Shown: positions 6,538 to 14,128 of the stretch, in pieces
Position numbering within the stretch: the stretch's first letter is position 1
Layout: each line of letters starts with the position of its first letter
From: Sphingomonas sp.
GTDB taxonomy: Bacteria > Pseudomonadota > Alphaproteobacteria > Sphingomonadales > Sphingomonadaceae
Length of the DNA: 35,000 bases
Assembly (NCBI RefSeq): GCF_023266535.1
Contig: NZ_JAHFPY010000011.1
Location: 1-35,000, forward strand
Direction: 5' to 3'
Position numbers and translations under genes: made by a program
The notes under the pieces: generated by a model
The model's database searches: none
What the model was told of the DNA's origin: nothing
Seen by the model: only the letters and a program-made list of their open reading frames with translations

Positions 6538-8226
6538 CTAGCCCCGCTTCCCGGCCTTCTTGCCCTGCCATTTCGGCTTGCCACGCGGGTGCGCCATGGG
6601 GTGCCGGCGGGGCGCGGGCTCACCGCGCGGTTCGGCCTGTTCGATGATCAGCCCTTCGTCCTCGGGCGCGATGGTCGCGCGGCGCAGCGCCTTGATGAAG
6701 CCCGGCGCGGCGCGCGCGGTGACCTCGAAATAGCTTTCGTTGGCGGCGACCCGGATCGCGCCAATGTCGCTGCGGCCGACATGGCCGTAGCGGCAGATCA
6801 GCGGCAGCAGCCAGCGCGGGTCGGCATTGTGGCGGCGGCCGGCGTTCATCCGGAACCAGACCGAGCCGTCGAAGCCGGGGCGTGATCCGCCATCCTCTCT
6901 TGGCCCGCCGTCCCGGCCGCCCGAGGCGAGGATATCCTCCGGCGCCGGCAGGTTGGTGCGGAGCGTACGGACCAGCGCGGCGGCGATCGCCTGCGGCGAC
7001 AAGGTGGTCATCAGCTGGTCGGCGAGCGCGCGATCCTCCTCGTCCGGCTCGACCTCGACCGACAGCGAGGCGAGCAGCCGCTCGCGGTCCTTGATGCGGA
7101 CCTGCTCGGGGCTGGGCGGGTCGAGCCACTCGGCCTCGATCCGGGCATTGCGGAGCATCATCTCGACGTTGCGGCGGCGGCGGAACGGCACGATCAGCAC
7201 GGCGACGCCCTTGCGGCCCGCGCGGCCGGTGCGGCCCGAACGATGCTGCAGCGCCTCCGCGTCGCGCGGCAGCTCGACATGGATGACCAGCGACACCGAC
7301 GGCAGGTCGATGCCGCGGGCGGCGACGTCGGTCGCGACGCACACCCGGGCGCGCTGGTCGCGCAGCGCCTGCAACGCATTGTTGCGCTCGCTCTGGCTAT
7401 GCTCGCCCGACAGAGCGACGGCGTCGAAGCCGCGCTCGCTGAGGCTGCCGTGCAGCCGGCGCACCGCCTCGCGAGTGGCGCAAAACAGGATCGCGGTTTC
7501 CGCCTCGTGCAGGCGCAGCAAATTGACCACCGCATGCTCGATATCGGTCGGGGAGACGGCAACCGCCTGATAGGCGATGTCGGCATGGCCTTCGCGGTCG
7601 CCGTGCGTTTCGATGCGCAGCGCGTCCTTCTGGTAGCGCCGGGCCAGCGCGACGATCGGCCGCGGCATGGTGGCGGAGAAGAGCAGGGTGCGGCGCTCGG
7701 CCGGGGTGGCGTCGAGGATCTCCTCCAGTTCCTCGCGGAAGCCCATGTCGAGCATCTCGTCGGCCTCGTCGAGCACGGCGACGCGCAGCGCGGAGAGGTT
7801 GAGCGCGCCGCGCTCGAGATGGTCGCGCAAGCGCCCGGGCGTGCCGACGACAATATGCGCCCCGCCCTGCAGCGCGCGCCTTTCCTTCATCGGGTCCATC
7901 CCGCCGACGCAGGTGACGACGCGGGCGCCGGCCGAGGCGTAGAGCCAGCCGAGTTCCTTGCTGACCTGGATGGCGAGCTCGCGGGTCGGGGCAACGACCA
8001 GGCACAAAGGCTCGCGGGTCCAGGGGGCGGCGTCGCCGTCGAGCAGCTGGTCGGCGATGGCGAGGCCGAAGGCGACCGTCTTGCCCGACCCGGTTTTGGC
8101 CGAGACGATCAGGTCGCGGCCCCGGGCCTCGTCCTTGAGGACTTCGGACTGGACCGGGGTGAGCGTGTCATAGCCACGGGCCGCCAGCGCTGCGGCGAGC
8201 GCGGGATGGAGATTCGATTGTCGCAT
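6538..8226 (-). CDS. DEAD-box RNA helicase with DbpA-type RNA-binding domain
   Basis: An ATP-dependent RNA helicase of 562 residues, of the kind acting in ribosome assembly and RNA turnover. The Q motif is LTPVQSEVL. Walker A is SAKTGSGKT (about residues 42-50). Further motifs are PTREL, TPGRL, DEAD at 153-156, SAT at 184-186, and HRSGRTGRAG near 328-337. The second RecA domain has VATDVAARGID. After a helical linker, residues about 465-545 (WFRMNAGRRHNADPRWLLPL and the DIGAIRV strand) match the DbpA/CsdA RNA-binding fold, and the tail is basic (KPKWQGKKAGKRG). ATG at 8226 begins the family-like MRQSNLHPALAAALAARGYD; a TTG seven codons upstream is less likely. Whether it is DeaD/CsdA or DbpA cannot be settled. 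Confidence 0.95.
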   Translation of the reverse strand: MRQSNLHPALAAALAARGYDTLTPVQSEVLKDEARGRDLIVSAKTGSGKTVAFGLAIADQLLDGDAAPWTREPLCLVVAPTRELAIQVSKELGWLYASAGARVVTCVGGMDPMKERRALQGGAHIVVGTPGRLRDHLERGALNLSALRVAVLDEADEMLDMGFREELEEILDATPAERRTLLFSATMPRPIVALARRYQKDALRIETHGDREGHADIAYQAVAVSPTDIEHAVVNLLRLHEAETAILFCATREAVRRLHGSLSERGFDAVALSGEHSQSERNNALQALRDQRARVCVATDVAARGIDLPSVSLVIHVELPRDAEALQHRSGRTGRAGRKGVAVLIVPFRRRRNVEMMLRNARIEAEWLDPPSPEQVRIKDRERLLASLSVEVEPDEEDRALADQLMTTLSPQAIAAALVRTLRTNLPAPEDILASGGRDGGPREDGGSRPGFDGSVWFRMNAGRRHNADPRWLLPLICRYGHVGRSDIGAIRVAANESYFEVTARAAPGFIKALRRATIAPEDEGLIIEQAEPRGEPAPRRHPMAHPRGKPKWQGKKAGKRG

Positions 8227-8287
8227 GGCGAGAGCGCCTACTCGCAAACGCAGCGGAGCGATAGGCAGTGAGGAAATGGACGGGTTT

Positions 8288-8317
8288 AATGGCTGTTATG
8301 GGTGGAAAGCAGTCATT
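8288..8317. repeat. Hairpin repeat, copy at the 3' side of the Imm10-like gene
   Basis: AATGGCTGT (8288-8296), a loop TATGGGTGGAAA, then GCAGTCATT (8309-8317). The arms pair with two G-U wobbles. Same orientation and register as the copy at 8688, exactly 400 bases away. The TAA stop of the Imm10-like gene (8316-8318, minus strand) lies in its edge. Confidence 0.7.
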
Positions 8318-8651
8318 ACCGCTCCAGCTTCCGGAGGTGTCGGATTAGCTCGCTCGACATTGGGTGAGCGGTTGTAATCGTAATCTCTTGTCCGACTTCC
8401 GGCACCTCGGTTGATAGGCGGACTGCAAAAGAGCTGTCATTCAGCACGGCCAGCTTTTCCAGTCCGCCATAGCGACCGTAGCGTTGGTCCTTGACCTCAA
8501 CGTAGTGGTCAGAACCGAAGAACTCGTCAGGATCGCCGTCCTCCGGTGTCGAGATGATGAGATAGGCCGCATTGCTACCCTTCAAGTCGAAGGCGAGTTG
8601 AACAACACCATATTCAATCGAAGCAGTTTCGCCCGAACTCTGGACCTTCAT
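8316..8651 (-). CDS. Imm10-like immunity family protein
   Basis: A protein of 111 residues without signal peptide or membrane segment. The central block YVEVKDQRYGRYGGLEKLAV, followed by alternating strands (FAVRLS, VGQEITITT), matches the pattern I know from the Imm10 family of polymorphic-toxin immunity proteins, in which a Tyr-x-Glu-x-x-Asp-Gln segment precedes a Tyr-Gly-Gly turn. ATG at 8651 is preceded by GGGAGGCGCCG. A longer frame upstream runs into the repeat at 8688 and encodes repeat-derived residues (NGRFRPIAVIGG), so it is unlikely to be translated. GC is visibly lower than in neighbours. It stands alone, with no toxin gene beside it, and is bracketed by two copies of a hairpin repeat. 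The family assignment is from pattern recognition only. Confidence 0.6.
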   Translation of the reverse strand: MKVQSSGETASIEYGVVQLAFDLKGSNAAYLIISTPEDGDPDEFFGSDHYVEVKDQRYGRYGGLEKLAVLNDSSFAVRLSTEVPEVGQEITITTAHPMSSELIRHLRKLER

Positions 8652-8687
8652 CGGCGCCTCCCAGTGAGAGCCTACGCGCCAGCCGCC

Positions 8688-8736
8688 AATGACCGCAATG
8701 GGTCGAAAGCGGCCATTACCTGCTGGGAATGACCGC
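8688..8736. repeat. Hairpin repeat, copy at the 5' side of the Imm10-like gene
   Basis: AATGACCGC (8688-8696), a loop AATGGGTCGAAA, and GCGGCCATT (8709-8717) form a 9-bp stem with one mismatch. AATGACCGC occurs again at 8728-8736. The element reads NGSKAA or RFRPIA when translated, peptide fragments that I associate with spurious sphingomonad ORFs, which marks it as a dispersed intergenic repeat. Confidence 0.75.
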
Positions 8737-8806
8737 TTGCTCCTTTCCCTCCTCGCCATGACGGGATGAGTCAGCTAACCCGAGCGCCCCATCAGCAAGG
8801 ATTCTC

Positions 8807-9760
8807 ATGCCGTCCGGATTGATCGCGCTGCTCGACGATGTCGCGACCATCGCCAAGCTCGCCGCCACCTCGCTCGACGATGTCGCCGGGGCGGCCGGCA
8901 AGGCCAGCACCAAGGCGGCGGGCGTGGTGATCGACGATACGGCGGTGACGCCGCGCTATGTCATCGGCCTGGCGCCGGAGCGCGAGCTGCCGATCATCGG
9001 CAAGATCGCCTGGGGCAGCATCAAGAACAAGCTGTTGCTGCTGCTTCCCGCGGCGCTGCTGCTGATGAGTTTCGCGCCGTTCCTGACGACCCCGCTGCTG
9101 ATGATCGGCGGCGCCTACCTGGCGTTCGAAGCGACCGAGAAAATCCTCGAGAAATTGCTGCAGGAGCATGAGCATGAGGAGCAGCTGGTCGATGCGATGG
9201 TCAATCCGGCCGAGCTCGAGAAGCTGCAGGTCAAGGGCGCGATCCGCACCGACCTCATCCTGTCGGCCGAGATCATGGCGATCGCGCTGGCCAGCCTGGA
9301 GCATCTGACGCTTTGGCAAACGGCTTTCGCGCTGGTCGTCGTGGCAGTCGCGATTACCGTCGGCGTCTATGGCGTGGTCGCGCTGATCGTGAAGCTGGAC
9401 GACATCGGCCTGCACATGGCCGAGCGGGGCAGCGCCGCCGCCCGGGCGGTGGGCAATGCGCTGGTCCGCATCGTCCCCAAGCTGCTGACCGCGCTGTCGG
9501 CGATCGGCACCGCGGCGATGCTGTGGGTCGGCGGCGGCATCCTGCTGCACGGCATCGAGGAGCTCGGCTTCACCACCCTGCCCCACGCGGTGCATGAGGT
9601 GGCGACGGCGATCGCCGAGAATTTCGGGCCGCTGCATCCGATCGTCCACTGGCTGTCGAGCGCGATCGCCGCGGCGATCGTCGGCATTTTGATCGGCGGG
9701 ATCATCGTCGTTATCGTCCGCCAGCTGACCAAGCATCCCGAAGAGCTGATTGTCGACTGA
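8807..9760 (+). CDS. DUF808 (YedI-like) inner-membrane protein
   Basis: A protein of 317 residues, the usual length for the DUF808 family. The opening SGLIALLDDVATIAKLAATS and the following DVAGAAGKASTKAAGVVIDD are the family hallmark. Several membrane helices follow (about residues 80-110, 145-160, 170-200, 235-260 and 285-310). A charged loop EHEHEEQLVDAM lies near residue 120. The function of the family is unknown. AAGGATTCTC precedes the ATG. Its TGA overlaps the crcB start by one base, so the two are translationally coupled. Confidence 0.92.
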   Translation: MPSGLIALLDDVATIAKLAATSLDDVAGAAGKASTKAAGVVIDDTAVTPRYVIGLAPERELPIIGKIAWGSIKNKLLLLLPAALLLMSFAPFLTTPLLMIGGAYLAFEATEKILEKLLQEHEHEEQLVDAMVNPAELEKLQVKGAIRTDLILSAEIMAIALASLEHLTLWQTAFALVVVAVAITVGVYGVVALIVKLDDIGLHMAERGSAAARAVGNALVRIVPKLLTALSAIGTAAMLWVGGGILLHGIEELGFTTLPHAVHEVATAIAENFGPLHPIVHWLSSAIAAAIVGILIGGIIVVIVRQLTKHPEELIVD

Positions 9761-10140
9761 TGCCCAATGCGCTCGGATATTTGCTGGTGTTCATCGGCGG
9801 CGGGCTGGGCGCGATGGCTCGGCACGGCATCAACCGGGCGGGACTGGCATTGCTGGGGCCGGGCTTTCCGTGGTGGACGATGGCCGTCAACATCGCCGGC
9901 AGCTTCCTGATCGGCCTGCTGGCCGGGCTGTTCGGGGCGATGGAGACGGGGCACAATATGCGCCTGTTCCTGACCACCGGCGTGCTGGGCGGCTTCACCA
10001 CTTTCTCCGCCTTCAGCCTGGACGCGCTGACCCTGTGGGAACGCGGCGCGCCGCTCCAGGCAAGTCTTTACGTGCTGGGCAGCCTGTTCCTGTCGCTGAT
10101 CGGCGCGGCCGTCGGGTTGATGGCCGCGCGGCTCGCCTGA
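9760..10140 (+). CDS. crcB: Fluoride ion channel CrcB/Fluc
   Basis: A dual-topology fluoride channel of 126 residues with four membrane helices, which exports F- from the cytoplasm. Family motifs are present: GGGLGAMARHGINR at the N-terminus, NIAGSFLIG in helix 2, and GVLGGFTTFSAFSLD containing the Gly-rich break and the Thr-Thr-Phe-Ser element of helix 3 with its conserved phenylalanine. The start overlaps the stop of the DUF808 gene. No fluoride riboswitch could be recognised upstream of the pair. Confidence 0.95.
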   Translation: MPNALGYLLVFIGGGLGAMARHGINRAGLALLGPGFPWWTMAVNIAGSFLIGLLAGLFGAMETGHNMRLFLTTGVLGGFTTFSAFSLDALTLWERGAPLQASLYVLGSLFLSLIGAAVGLMAARLA

Positions 10141-10204
10141 AGCGCCCTTGCCGGTTGCAGATCGCGTACCCATTTCCGCGACGGACCGACGTGAAGGAAA
10201 CCCA

Positions 10205-11077
10205 ATGGCCGACGCCCCCGAGAAGAAACCGTCCCTCCCCGCCGACTATGTCCCGCCCAAGGTGTGGAGCTGGGAAAGCCCGAGTGGCGGCGCCTTCGCC
10301 AGCATCAACCGGCCGATCGCCGGGGCGACCCACGACAAGGTACTGCCTGTGGGCCAGCAGCCGCTGCAGCTTTATTCGCTCGGCACGCCCAACGGGCAGA
10401 AGGTCACGATCTTGCTCGAAGAGCTGCTGGCGGCGGGGCATGCGGGCGCGGAATATGACGCCTGGTACATCGACATTTTGGAGGGCGACCAGTTCGGGTC
10501 CGGCTTTACCGAGCTCAATCCCAATTCGAAAATCCCGGCGCTGCTCGACCGGAGCAATCCGGAAAAGCCCCAGCGGGTGTTCGAGAGCGGGGCGATCCTG
10601 CTCTATCTGGCCGAGAAGTTCGGCGCCTTCCTGCCCGAGGATCCGGCAGCGCGGACCGAGGCGCTGAACTGGCTGTTCTGGCAGATGGGATCGGCGCCGT
10701 TCCTGGGCGGCGGCTTCGGTCATTTCTACGCCTATGCGCCGGTCAAGATCGAATATGCGATCGACCGCTACGCGATGGAGGCCAAGCGGCAGTACGACGT
10801 GCTCGACCGGCACTTCGCCGAGCACCGCTTTGCCGCCGGCAACGAGTATAGCATCGCCGACATGGCCATCTTCCCCTGGTATGGCGCAGTGGCGCTGGGC
10901 CAGGCCTATGGCGATGCCGCGACCTTCCTGGCGACCAAGGACTACAAGCATTTCAACCGCTGGGTCGAGGAAGTCGGGTCGCGGCCGGCGGTGAAGCGCG
11001 GGCGGCGGGTCAACCGCAAGAAGGAGAATGATCCGAGCTTCATCCGCGAGCGGCATAGCGCCGCGGATTTGGACTAG
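10205..11077 (+). CDS. yghU: YghU-type glutathione transferase / disulfide reductase
   Basis: A protein of 290 residues, close to Escherichia coli YghU (288). The likeness runs along the whole chain: PPKVWSWESPSGGAFASINR, LPVGQQPLQLYSLGTPNGQK, NPNSKIPAL, FESGAILLYLAEKFG, NWLFWQMGSAPFLGGGFGHF and YSIADMAIFPWYG. YghU/YfcG-type enzymes bind two glutathiones and reduce disulfides or peroxides rather than conjugate. ATG at 10205 has AAGGAAACCCA before it; an in-frame start 19 codons upstream lacks such a site. It follows crcB by 64 bases on the same strand. The end overlaps the 3' end of the convergent PepSY gene by 4 bases. Confidence 0.95.
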   Translation: MADAPEKKPSLPADYVPPKVWSWESPSGGAFASINRPIAGATHDKVLPVGQQPLQLYSLGTPNGQKVTILLEELLAAGHAGAEYDAWYIDILEGDQFGSGFTELNPNSKIPALLDRSNPEKPQRVFESGAILLYLAEKFGAFLPEDPAARTEALNWLFWQMGSAPFLGGGFGHFYAYAPVKIEYAIDRYAMEAKRQYDVLDRHFAEHRFAAGNEYSIADMAIFPWYGAVALGQAYGDAATFLATKDYKHFNRWVEEVGSRPAVKRGRRVNRKKENDPSFIRERHSAADLD

Positions 11078-12147
11078 GCGGCAGCGACTTCCAGCCCTGC
11101 CCGAGCGATGTCCGGGCGGCGGCGCTTCTTCGCCTTGCGGAACCAGAAGGACAGGCAAGCGAAACCGCCGAGGATGGTGAGGCCGAGGCCCGAAAGGGTC
11201 ATCAGCAGCTTCCAGGCGAGGCCGCCGACCCGGGCGCTGTGGAGCGGCAGGAACTTCTCGTAGGTCGACGCGGCCTGACTGCCGCTGGCGGAATCGCTGA
11301 TTTTCACCAGCTTGCCGGCGCCGTCGAACATCAGCCGGGTGCGGCCATTGAGCGACCATTCAAACGGCTGGCGCATGGTCACCGTCCAGGGTTCGTCCGC
11401 CTTGCGCGGGGCGTTGATGCGGCGGAGCGCGGCGTTGGGGAATTTGGCCTTGGCCTCGACCAGCATCGCCGCGACCGGCGCCGGACCGCTCATCGGCGCG
11501 ACCGTGGGCGGTTTGGCGCGGGCCTCAAGCTTGCCCCACGGGCTCAGCACCACGCCGGCAGCCGGCTTGAACACCATGCCGGTGCCGGTGAGGAAGGTCA
11601 GGAGCAGCAGCGGCGCGACGAGGATGCCGAGGTCGCGGTGGTGGCGGACGATCGGGCCGGGCTGGAATTTCGTCGGCAGCAGGCGCGGGCGCCACGGGCT
11701 GCGGCTGCGCAGCCAGAGGAAAATGCCGCTGACTACGAACAGCAGGCCGAAAATGCCCGCCACCCCGGTAATGGTTTCGCCGGTCTCGCCGGAAAAAAGA
11801 TGGTGGTGGAGGTCGAATATCCACAATTCCGGCCGCTGCCACTGGCTGGCCCAGCTGGCGACCATGTCGCCCTGCTGGCTCAAGTAAGCGCCGACGCCAC
11901 CCTCGCGGTTAACCAGATGCAAGCCGATTTCGTCGCTGGCGAAGGTGATGCGGGTCGCGCCGGCGGCCATTTCACGCTCGGCGACCTGGCCGATCAGCTG
12001 GACATTCTCGCGGACCGGATCCTGCGCGCCCGGGACCGACACCCAGCTGCCTTCCCACAGCAGGATCGTGCCGCTGAGCCCGAGAATGGCGAGCAGAAGG
12101 CCGATCAGACCGCCCGACCAGCGGTGAAGGATGGACAGGGTTTTCAT
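11074..12147 (-). CDS. PepSY-associated transmembrane protein, iron-uptake type
   Basis: A protein of 357 residues. MKTLSILHRWSGGLIGLLLA begins the first membrane helix with the His-Arg-Trp-Ser-Gly motif of PepSY_TM/PiuB/FoxB-like proteins. A periplasmic part with PepSY-like segments follows, then helices around residues 130-150, 185-205 and 315-340, and an Arg/Lys-rich cytoplasmic tail. Relatives occur beside TonB-dependent siderophore receptors and are linked to reductive iron release or siderophore import. A strong Fur-box match lies 42-60 bases upstream of the start, which supports an iron-starvation role. No receptor gene lies next to it here. The Shine-Dalgarno is weak. Confidence 0.87.
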   Translation of the reverse strand: MKTLSILHRWSGGLIGLLLAILGLSGTILLWEGSWVSVPGAQDPVRENVQLIGQVAEREMAAGATRITFASDEIGLHLVNREGGVGAYLSQQGDMVASWASQWQRPELWIFDLHHHLFSGETGETITGVAGIFGLLFVVSGIFLWLRSRSPWRPRLLPTKFQPGPIVRHHRDLGILVAPLLLLTFLTGTGMVFKPAAGVVLSPWGKLEARAKPPTVAPMSGPAPVAAMLVEAKAKFPNAALRRINAPRKADEPWTVTMRQPFEWSLNGRTRLMFDGAGKLVKISDSASGSQAASTYEKFLPLHSARVGGLAWKLLMTLSGLGLTILGGFACLSFWFRKAKKRRRPDIARAGLEVAAA

Positions 12148-12188
12148 GGATTGCTCGCGTCAGGGTTTTGCCGCGACCTAACGGCGCT

Positions 12189-12207
12189 GCGAATGATTAT
12201 CAATAGC
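12189..12207 (-). promoter_or_regulatory. Fur box upstream of the PepSY gene
   Basis: On the minus strand the 19-mer GCTATTGATAATCATTCGC agrees with the classical Fur consensus GATAATGATAATCATTATC at 15 of 19 positions, including the uninterrupted centre TGATAATCATT. It lies 42 bases before the PepSY gene start, where iron-loaded Fur would block transcription. The divergent DUF2147 gene starts 102 bases away on the other side and could also be affected. Confidence 0.7.
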
Positions 12208-12308
12208 CCTCAACGAGCCGTTTCCATCGCGCGACGGACCGGGCTCGTTCATTTCGAGTCAAGCTGACGGCGCCATTTCTGTCACATTGCGATGCCAAGG
12301 GAGCGGCC

Positions 12309-12707
12309 ATGAACCGGATTTTGCTTGTCGCCGCTTCGATGTTGCTGGCCGCGCCCTCGGCGCTGGCCGCGCAATCGCTCGAAGGCAATTGGACCAATCC
12401 CAAGCGCAGCGTGATCGTCAAGGTCGATCGCTGCGGCGAAGGCTATTGCGGCACGGTCAGCTGGGCCAGCCAGCACAATCGCGACAAGGTCGCCGGCGAG
12501 GGCCGGCAATTGGTCGGAACGCGGATCCTGACCGATTTGAAGCCGGCCGGCGACGGCCAGTTCAAGGGACAGGCGTTCGAACCCAAGCGCAATATCCGCG
12601 GATCGGCGACGGTTCACCAGCTCGGCGCCAACACGATGGTGGTCAAGGGCTGCGCGGTGCTCGGCCTGTTCTGCCGCGAGCAGCGCTGGACCCGCGTCGT
12701 CGACTAG
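12309..12707 (+). CDS. Exported DUF2147 protein (first of two)
   Basis: A protein of 132 residues with a clear signal peptide (MNRILLVAASMLLAAPSALA, cleaved before QSLEG). The mature part begins LEGNWTNPKRSVIVKVDRCG, the DUF2147 hallmark in which a Gly-x-Trp strand is followed by a Cys pair around GEGYCGTVSWA. Two further cysteines (KGCAVLGLFCREQRW) close the domain, so two disulfides are likely. Role unknown; the fold is a small periplasmic lipocalin-like beta-barrel by family. GGGAG lies before the ATG. A paralogue sits at 14129. Confidence 0.9.
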   Translation: MNRILLVAASMLLAAPSALAAQSLEGNWTNPKRSVIVKVDRCGEGYCGTVSWASQHNRDKVAGEGRQLVGTRILTDLKPAGDGQFKGQAFEPKRNIRGSATVHQLGANTMVVKGCAVLGLFCREQRWTRVVD

Positions 12708-12753
12708 CCGGGCCGTCGACAGGGCGCCAATCATCGGGCACACGATTGCTTCG

Positions 12754-13260
12754 ATGATGTCGCCATTCGGAGAAGCATTCCACTTCCGGACACGCCTTTC
12801 CGAGCAGGAATGCTTGCGCCGCCTTGATCGGCTTGCGCCCGCCAGCCTGGCCGAAGGATTCGGCATAGCTGACTTAGGACTACAACCAATTGCCACCCGG
12901 AAATGGGGCTACGTCTTTATTGAGAACCCCGCCGAACGCTACGGGCCGATGCTATCCGCTCGTCTCAGGCATTATGATGGCTCGACCGAGATTCATGGAA
13001 GGGCCGGCAGCAATATCGGTCTGTTCTTGGTTCTGTCTCTGACCACAGCTTTCGTACTCGGAGTCATTGCAGTTGATTGGTTGCGAGGCGGACTTGAGAC
13101 CGCGCCGATGGCTTTTGTTGGAATTCCGGTTTTCGCTGCTGGCTATTACATGCTCAAGCGGCGCAGCCCTTTTGGTAAGCCGCTGATCGACCTACTCCAA
13201 CAACTGCTCGAAGCCGAAAATATAACGGAACGGACGGGCGATCCGATAGTGCGTCGCTGA
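12754..13260 (+). CDS. Uncharacterised protein with two C-terminal membrane helices
   Basis: A protein of 168 residues. The N-terminal part (FHFRTRLSEQECLRRLDRL, a strand MLSARLRHYDGSTEIHGRAG) is soluble and resembles a pattern seen in small hypothetical proteins with a beta-rich domain ahead of two helices. Membrane helices lie at about residues 90-107 and 118-133, followed by a short tail. No function is recognised. Two adjacent ATG codons (12754 and 12757) are possible starts and neither has a clear ribosome site. GC is lower than in the flanking genes, which suggests later acquisition. Confidence 0.65.
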   Translation: MMSPFGEAFHFRTRLSEQECLRRLDRLAPASLAEGFGIADLGLQPIATRKWGYVFIENPAERYGPMLSARLRHYDGSTEIHGRAGSNIGLFLVLSLTTAFVLGVIAVDWLRGGLETAPMAFVGIPVFAAGYYMLKRRSPFGKPLIDLLQQLLEAENITERTGDPIVRR

Positions 13261-13274
13261 AACTCGCTTGACTC

Positions 13275-13298
13275 ATTGGTAAGTGTTGACTTACCAAT
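13275..13298. promoter_or_regulatory. ArsR-family operator, perfect palindrome
   Basis: ATTGGTAAG (13275-13283) and CTTACCAAT (13290-13298) form perfect 9-bp arms with a 6-base centre, ending 6 bases before the arsR-type start codon. A TTGACT hexamer occurs twice (13268-13273 and 13286-13291), so the palindrome covers the likely promoter. This is the expected place for autorepression. Confidence 0.8.
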
Positions 13299-13304
13299 GT
13301 TGCC

Positions 13305-13610
13305 ATGAGCGATCGAGTCTTCGCTGCCCTCGCCGATCCGACGCGGCGCGCCATTTTCGAGCGACTGGCGGATGAACCGCAGTCGGTCGGGTCACTGGCC
13401 GCAAAGCTGCCGGTCAGCCGGCCGGCCGTGTCGCAACATCTGAAAGCGCTGAAGGAGGCCGGGCTGGTCGAGGACCAGGCCCAGGGCACCAGCCGCATCT
13501 ATCGCATCGATCCGCGGGGGCTTGGCCCGATCCGCCGCTGGCTCGACCAGCAGTGGGAGCGGAGCCTCGCCAATTTCAAGGCGCTTACCGAACAGGAGGA
13601 TGACCGATGA
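13305..13610 (+). CDS. ArsR-family transcriptional regulator
   Basis: A winged-helix repressor of 101 residues. The opening FAALADPTRRAIFERLADEP and the recognition segment LPVSRPAVSQHLKALKEAGL are typical of the ArsR subgroup paired with SRPBCC genes. The wing includes GTSRIYRIDPRG. There are no metal-binding cysteines, so a metal sensor is unlikely. Its TGA overlaps the next start (ATGA), and a perfect palindrome lies just before its own start, which points to an autoregulated two-gene operon. Confidence 0.93.
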   Translation: MSDRVFAALADPTRRAIFERLADEPQSVGSLAAKLPVSRPAVSQHLKALKEAGLVEDQAQGTSRIYRIDPRGLGPIRRWLDQQWERSLANFKALTEQEDDR

Positions 13611-14086
13611 ACGATGTTTCGCAGCGGATCGCACCCGCCGCCATCAAGAAGACGATCGAGGTCCGGGCGCCGATCGCGCGCGCCTTCGAAGTGTTCGCCG
13701 GCCGGATGGGCGAATGGTGGCACAAGGAACATAGCATCGCGAAGGGCACGACGCAGATGGACGTGGTGATCGAGCCGAGGGCCGGCGGGCGCTGGTACGA
13801 GGTCGGCGCCGACGGGTCGGAACATCTATGGGGCCGGGTGCTGGCCTATGAACCGCCCAAGCGGCTGCTGCTCGCCTGGCAGCTGACCCGCGAATTCCAG
13901 TACGATCCCAATTTCGAGACGACGGTCGAAGTGCGTTTCGAGGAGCGCGACGGAATTACCGTCGTTGAATTCGAACATCGCGACCTCGAGCGGATGGGCG
14001 CCGACGCGGCCGAGCTCCTCGAAGGGATGGACGGCGGCTGGGGCATGCTGCTCGGCAAATATAAGGCGAGCGTAGAGGCGGCCTAG
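13607..14086 (+). CDS. SRPBCC (AHSA1/START-like) domain protein
   Basis: A protein of 159 residues with a helix-grip fold. Family marks are IEVRAPIARAFEVFAGRMGE with WW following, IEPRAGGRWYEVGADGSE, the strand LWGRVLAYEPPKRLLLAWQL, and a long C-terminal helix with GWGMLLGKYKA. SRPBCC proteins hold hydrophobic ligands; when coupled to an ArsR-type gene they often belong to a small stress or detoxification unit whose ligand is unknown. Translation is coupled to the regulator by a 4-base overlap. Confidence 0.92.
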   Translation: MNDVSQRIAPAAIKKTIEVRAPIARAFEVFAGRMGEWWHKEHSIAKGTTQMDVVIEPRAGGRWYEVGADGSEHLWGRVLAYEPPKRLLLAWQLTREFQYDPNFETTVEVRFEERDGITVVEFEHRDLERMGADAAELLEGMDGGWGMLLGKYKASVEAA

Positions 14087-14103
14087 CGCGCGATTGCCCG
14101 CCG

Positions 14104-14128
14104 CCGGCAACGCAGTTAGCCTTGCCGG
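14104..14128. other. Hairpin directly before the second DUF2147 gene
   Basis: CCGGCAA (14104-14110) and TTGCCGG (14122-14128) are perfect 7-bp arms with an 11-base loop. The 3' arm touches the ATG at 14129. It could end the upstream operon or block the start at 14129, which would favour ATG at 14138. Confidence 0.45.

Noticed and set aside
8652..8759. N-terminal extension of the Imm10-like protein to 147 residues
   Set aside because: The extra residues come from the hairpin repeat, and a strong ribosome site marks ATG at 8651.
9600..9770. Fluoride riboswitch for crcB
   Set aside because: crcB overlaps the DUF808 gene and no riboswitch-like fold was recognised there or before the DUF808 gene.
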